DNA from: Nocardioides sp. YR527
GTDB lineage: Bacteria; Actinomycetota; Actinomycetes; Propionibacteriales; Nocardioidaceae
Assembly: GCF_900101045.1 (NCBI RefSeq)
Contig: NZ_FNFN01000003.1
Location: 744,001-808,000 of the forward strand
Length of the DNA: 64,000 nucleotides
Direction of reading: 5' to 3'
The position numbers and the translations under genes are program-made. Of the stretch, positions 62,533 through 64,000 are shown piece after piece. Below the pieces are notes generated by a model, which made no database searches, had not been told where the DNA came from, and saw nothing but the letters and a program-made list of their open reading frames with translations. How positions within the stretch are numbered: the stretch's first letter is position 1; each line of letters begins with the position of its first letter.

Positions 62533-64000
62533 CTAGGCGCCGGTCTCGGCCTCGGTGTCGTCGTCCGGGCGCTTGCCGCCGGTGCTGAGCAGGTCGGCGG
62601 TGAGGCCGGTGGCGGCGCGGTAGTCGACGGTCCCGGCAGGCGTACGCGGCACCGAGTCGACGAGCAGGACGAGCTTGGGCTCGTGCGACTCGCCGAGCAG
62701 GTCACGGGAGTGCTTGCGCAGGTCGGCGGCGGTCGTCTCGGACGACGGAGCCAGCCGCACCAGCGCCGCTACCTGCTGGCCCCAGCGCGGGTGAGGCATG
62801 CCGAAGACCGCGGCGTCGACGACGTCGCCGTGGGCGAGGAGCACGCCCTCGATGGTCTCGGGGTGGATCTCGAGGTCACCGGTGCGTACGAGTGTGGCGG
62901 CCCTGCCGAGCAGCGTGATCGAGCCGTCCTGCTCGCGACGGGCGAGGTCGCCGGGGAAGGTCCAGCGCCGGTTGTCGATCAGCTTGATCGCGGTGGCCGA
63001 GCGGGCGTTGTCCTTGTAGTAGCCGAGAGCCGAGGGGCCGGAGCGGGCCAGCAGACCCTCGACCCCGGGAGCCGCCGGGGTGAGGTCGGGGTTGAAGACC
63101 TCCACCTCCGGGCCGACCATGAACCGCGCCTCGCCGGGCACGAGGGGGGAGCCGTCGTCGGCGCGGGAGCCGGTGACGCCGGTCTCCAGCGTGCCGTAGG
63201 AGTCGACGATGACCCGGCGGGCGAAGGCGTTGCGCAGGACCCCGAGGACGTTCTCGGAGAGCGGTGCGGCGGTGTTGGAGACACCGGCGAGCGAGCGCAG
63301 CGGCCAGCGCTTCTTGCCGGTCAGCCGGGCGTTGGCCACCGGCCGCGCCTGGGCATCGCCCAGCAGCGTGATCGCGGTCGCGCCGGCCTCCTCGGCGAGG
63401 TCGAGGAATGCCTCGGCGGAGAAGGTGGGCGAGGTGTCGAGCACCGCGGTGCCACCGGCGACCAGCGCCCGCAGGAGCAGCAGCTGGCTCTGCCCGTGCA
63501 GCAGCGGACCGCCGGCGAGCAGGACGACACCCGAGTCGCGAGCGGCCGCCTCGGCGGCGAGGCCCTCGACCGACGGGATCGGCGCGTTGCGGCGGACCGT
63601 GTTCAGCGCTGCCCAGATCAGGTCCTCCTGGCGCCAGACCGCACCCTTCGGGGTGCCCGTGGTGCCGGTGGTGAAGATGATGTGCCAGTCACCGGGCGTA
63701 CGTCCGACCGTCGGCCGCTCCTTGGACGCCGCGGCGACCTTGGCGTCGTAGTCGGGGCCGAGGACGACCCGGTGGTCCAGCTTCAGGTCGAGCTCGTCGA
63801 GGTCGTCGGTGAACTCGGGGGAGACGATGGCCGCGACGCAGTCGGTGGCGGCGTACGTCCGGGCGAGCTCGTCGCGCCGGTAGGCGTGGTTGATGTTGAC
63901 CGGGATCGTGCGGGCCTTGAGGCATCCGTAGAGCGCGTCGACCCACTCGATCCGGTTGGTCGCGTGGACGGCGACCTGGGCACCAGGCTCGAGGCCGACG
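62533..64000 (-). CDS. Acyl-CoA synthetase (AMP-binding), N-terminus beyond the window
   Basis: The reading frame is open from 62533 to the right edge without a stop (489 codons visible). The ATP motif reads WHIIFTTGTTGTPKGAVWR (63630-63690), followed by LLAGGPLLHGQSQLLLLRAL, a Y-G-T-L-E-T-G variant of YGxTE, and WTFPGDLARREQDG. The C-terminal PRTPAGTVDYRA carries a residue position where the catalytic Lys would sit, but Thr is found (usually G-K). It resembles FadD-type fatty acid:CoA ligases; the missing C-terminal Lys could favour acyl-AMP formation only. Confidence 0.83.
   Translation of the reverse strand, partial: VGLEPGAQVAVHATNRIEWVDALYGCLKARTIPVNINHAYRRDELARTYAATDCVAAIVSPEFTDDLDELDLKLDHRVVLGPDYDAKVAAASKERPTVGRTPGDWHIIFTTGTTGTPKGAVWRQEDLIWAALNTVRRNAPIPSVEGLAAEAAARDSGVVLLAGGPLLHGQSQLLLLRALVAGGTAVLDTSPTFSAEAFLDLAEEAGATAITLLGDAQARPVANARLTGKKRWPLRSLAGVSNTAAPLSENVLGVLRNAFARRVIVDSYGTLETGVTGSRADDGSPLVPGEARFMVGPEVEVFNPDLTPAAPGVEGLLARSGPSALGYYKDNARSATAIKLIDNRRWTFPGDLARREQDGSITLLGRAATLVRTGDLEIHPETIEGVLLAHGDVVDAAVFGMPHPRWGQQVAALVRLAPSSETTAADLRKHSRDLLGESHEPKLVLLVDSVPRTPAGTVDYRAATGLTADLLSTGGKRPDDDTEAETGA

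Overview
The window is a high-GC actinobacterial chromosome segment. Evidence for this is mycothiol synthesis (mshA), a senX3-regX3-phoU phosphate module, CarD, an F420-type luciferase-like oxidoreductase, the DUF3263/LytR_C pair, and HspR, ClgR and sigma-R type regulatory signatures. The overall style fits the Nocardioidaceae (Nocardioides-like), which is an inference from gene content only. Genes are dense on both strands. Many neighbours overlap by ATGA or TGATG, and convergent gene pairs are usually separated by strong hairpins.

Region 1 (1-5.2 kb): the N-terminus of a fused isobutyryl-CoA mutase (icmF) preceded by a MarR regulator, a tail-anchored unknown and a DUF4333-type lipoprotein. 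Then comes an ectoine/5-hydroxyectoine operon ectA-B-C-D. Here ectA and ectB form one uninterrupted reading frame, and ectA carries four copies of a 27-bp in-frame repeat.

Region 2 (5.2-15.5 kb): two divergently arranged catabolic blocks, each with its own IclR regulator. One is an operon of unknown substrate (two NTF2/SnoaL-like proteins, an FAD oxidoreductase, two SDRs and an MFS transporter). The other is a homogentisate operon (hmgA, an unknown 278-residue protein, fahA).

Region 3 (15.5-22.1 kb): a cellobiose/oligosaccharide-type ABC operon (binding lipoprotein, two permeases, GH1 beta-glucosidase, LacI/CebR-type regulator) with two CebR-like operators and a perfect CRP-type palindrome in front. 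A class II aldolase lies upstream and carries a short palindromic insertion in its coding sequence.

Region 4 (22.1-37.5 kb): typA/bipA, a protealysin-type M4 peptidase fused to an emfourin-like inhibitor domain, an Asp/Glu racemase-like protein lacking its second cysteine, an SDR, mshA behind a sigma-R type promoter, a YbjN protein, an EamA exporter, a GlxA regulator, an MFS transporter, regX3-senX3 divergent from phoU over a PHO-box-like repeat, gpmA, a lipoprotein and a UbiA prenyltransferase.

Region 5 (37.7-45.2 kb): the carD-ispD-ispF-cysS-rlmB neighbourhood. The normal ispD position holds a degenerate IspD-like protein, and a second IspD lies convergent to it. The two proteins retain complementary parts of the IspD active site. 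A NirD-like protein with a leader ORF, a membrane metallophosphoesterase, tRNA-Thr and an HNH endonuclease complete the block.

Region 6 (45.2-64 kb): pdxY, a rhomboid protease, ung, an LLM oxidoreductase, an FMN glutamate-synthase-like protein, a Gfo/Idh oxidoreductase, and the trehalose genes otsA and otsB flanking DUF3263 and LytR_C genes. These are followed by lon with ClgR and HAIR boxes, an isochorismatase-like hydrolase, a second GlxA regulator, thrC behind a SAM riboswitch, a frameshifted pseudogene, an SGNH hydrolase, and an acyl-CoA synthetase cut by the right edge.

Osmoprotection (ectoine, trehalose), carbon catabolism and stress-controlled proteostasis are the recurring themes. 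No phage, transposase or CRISPR array was seen.
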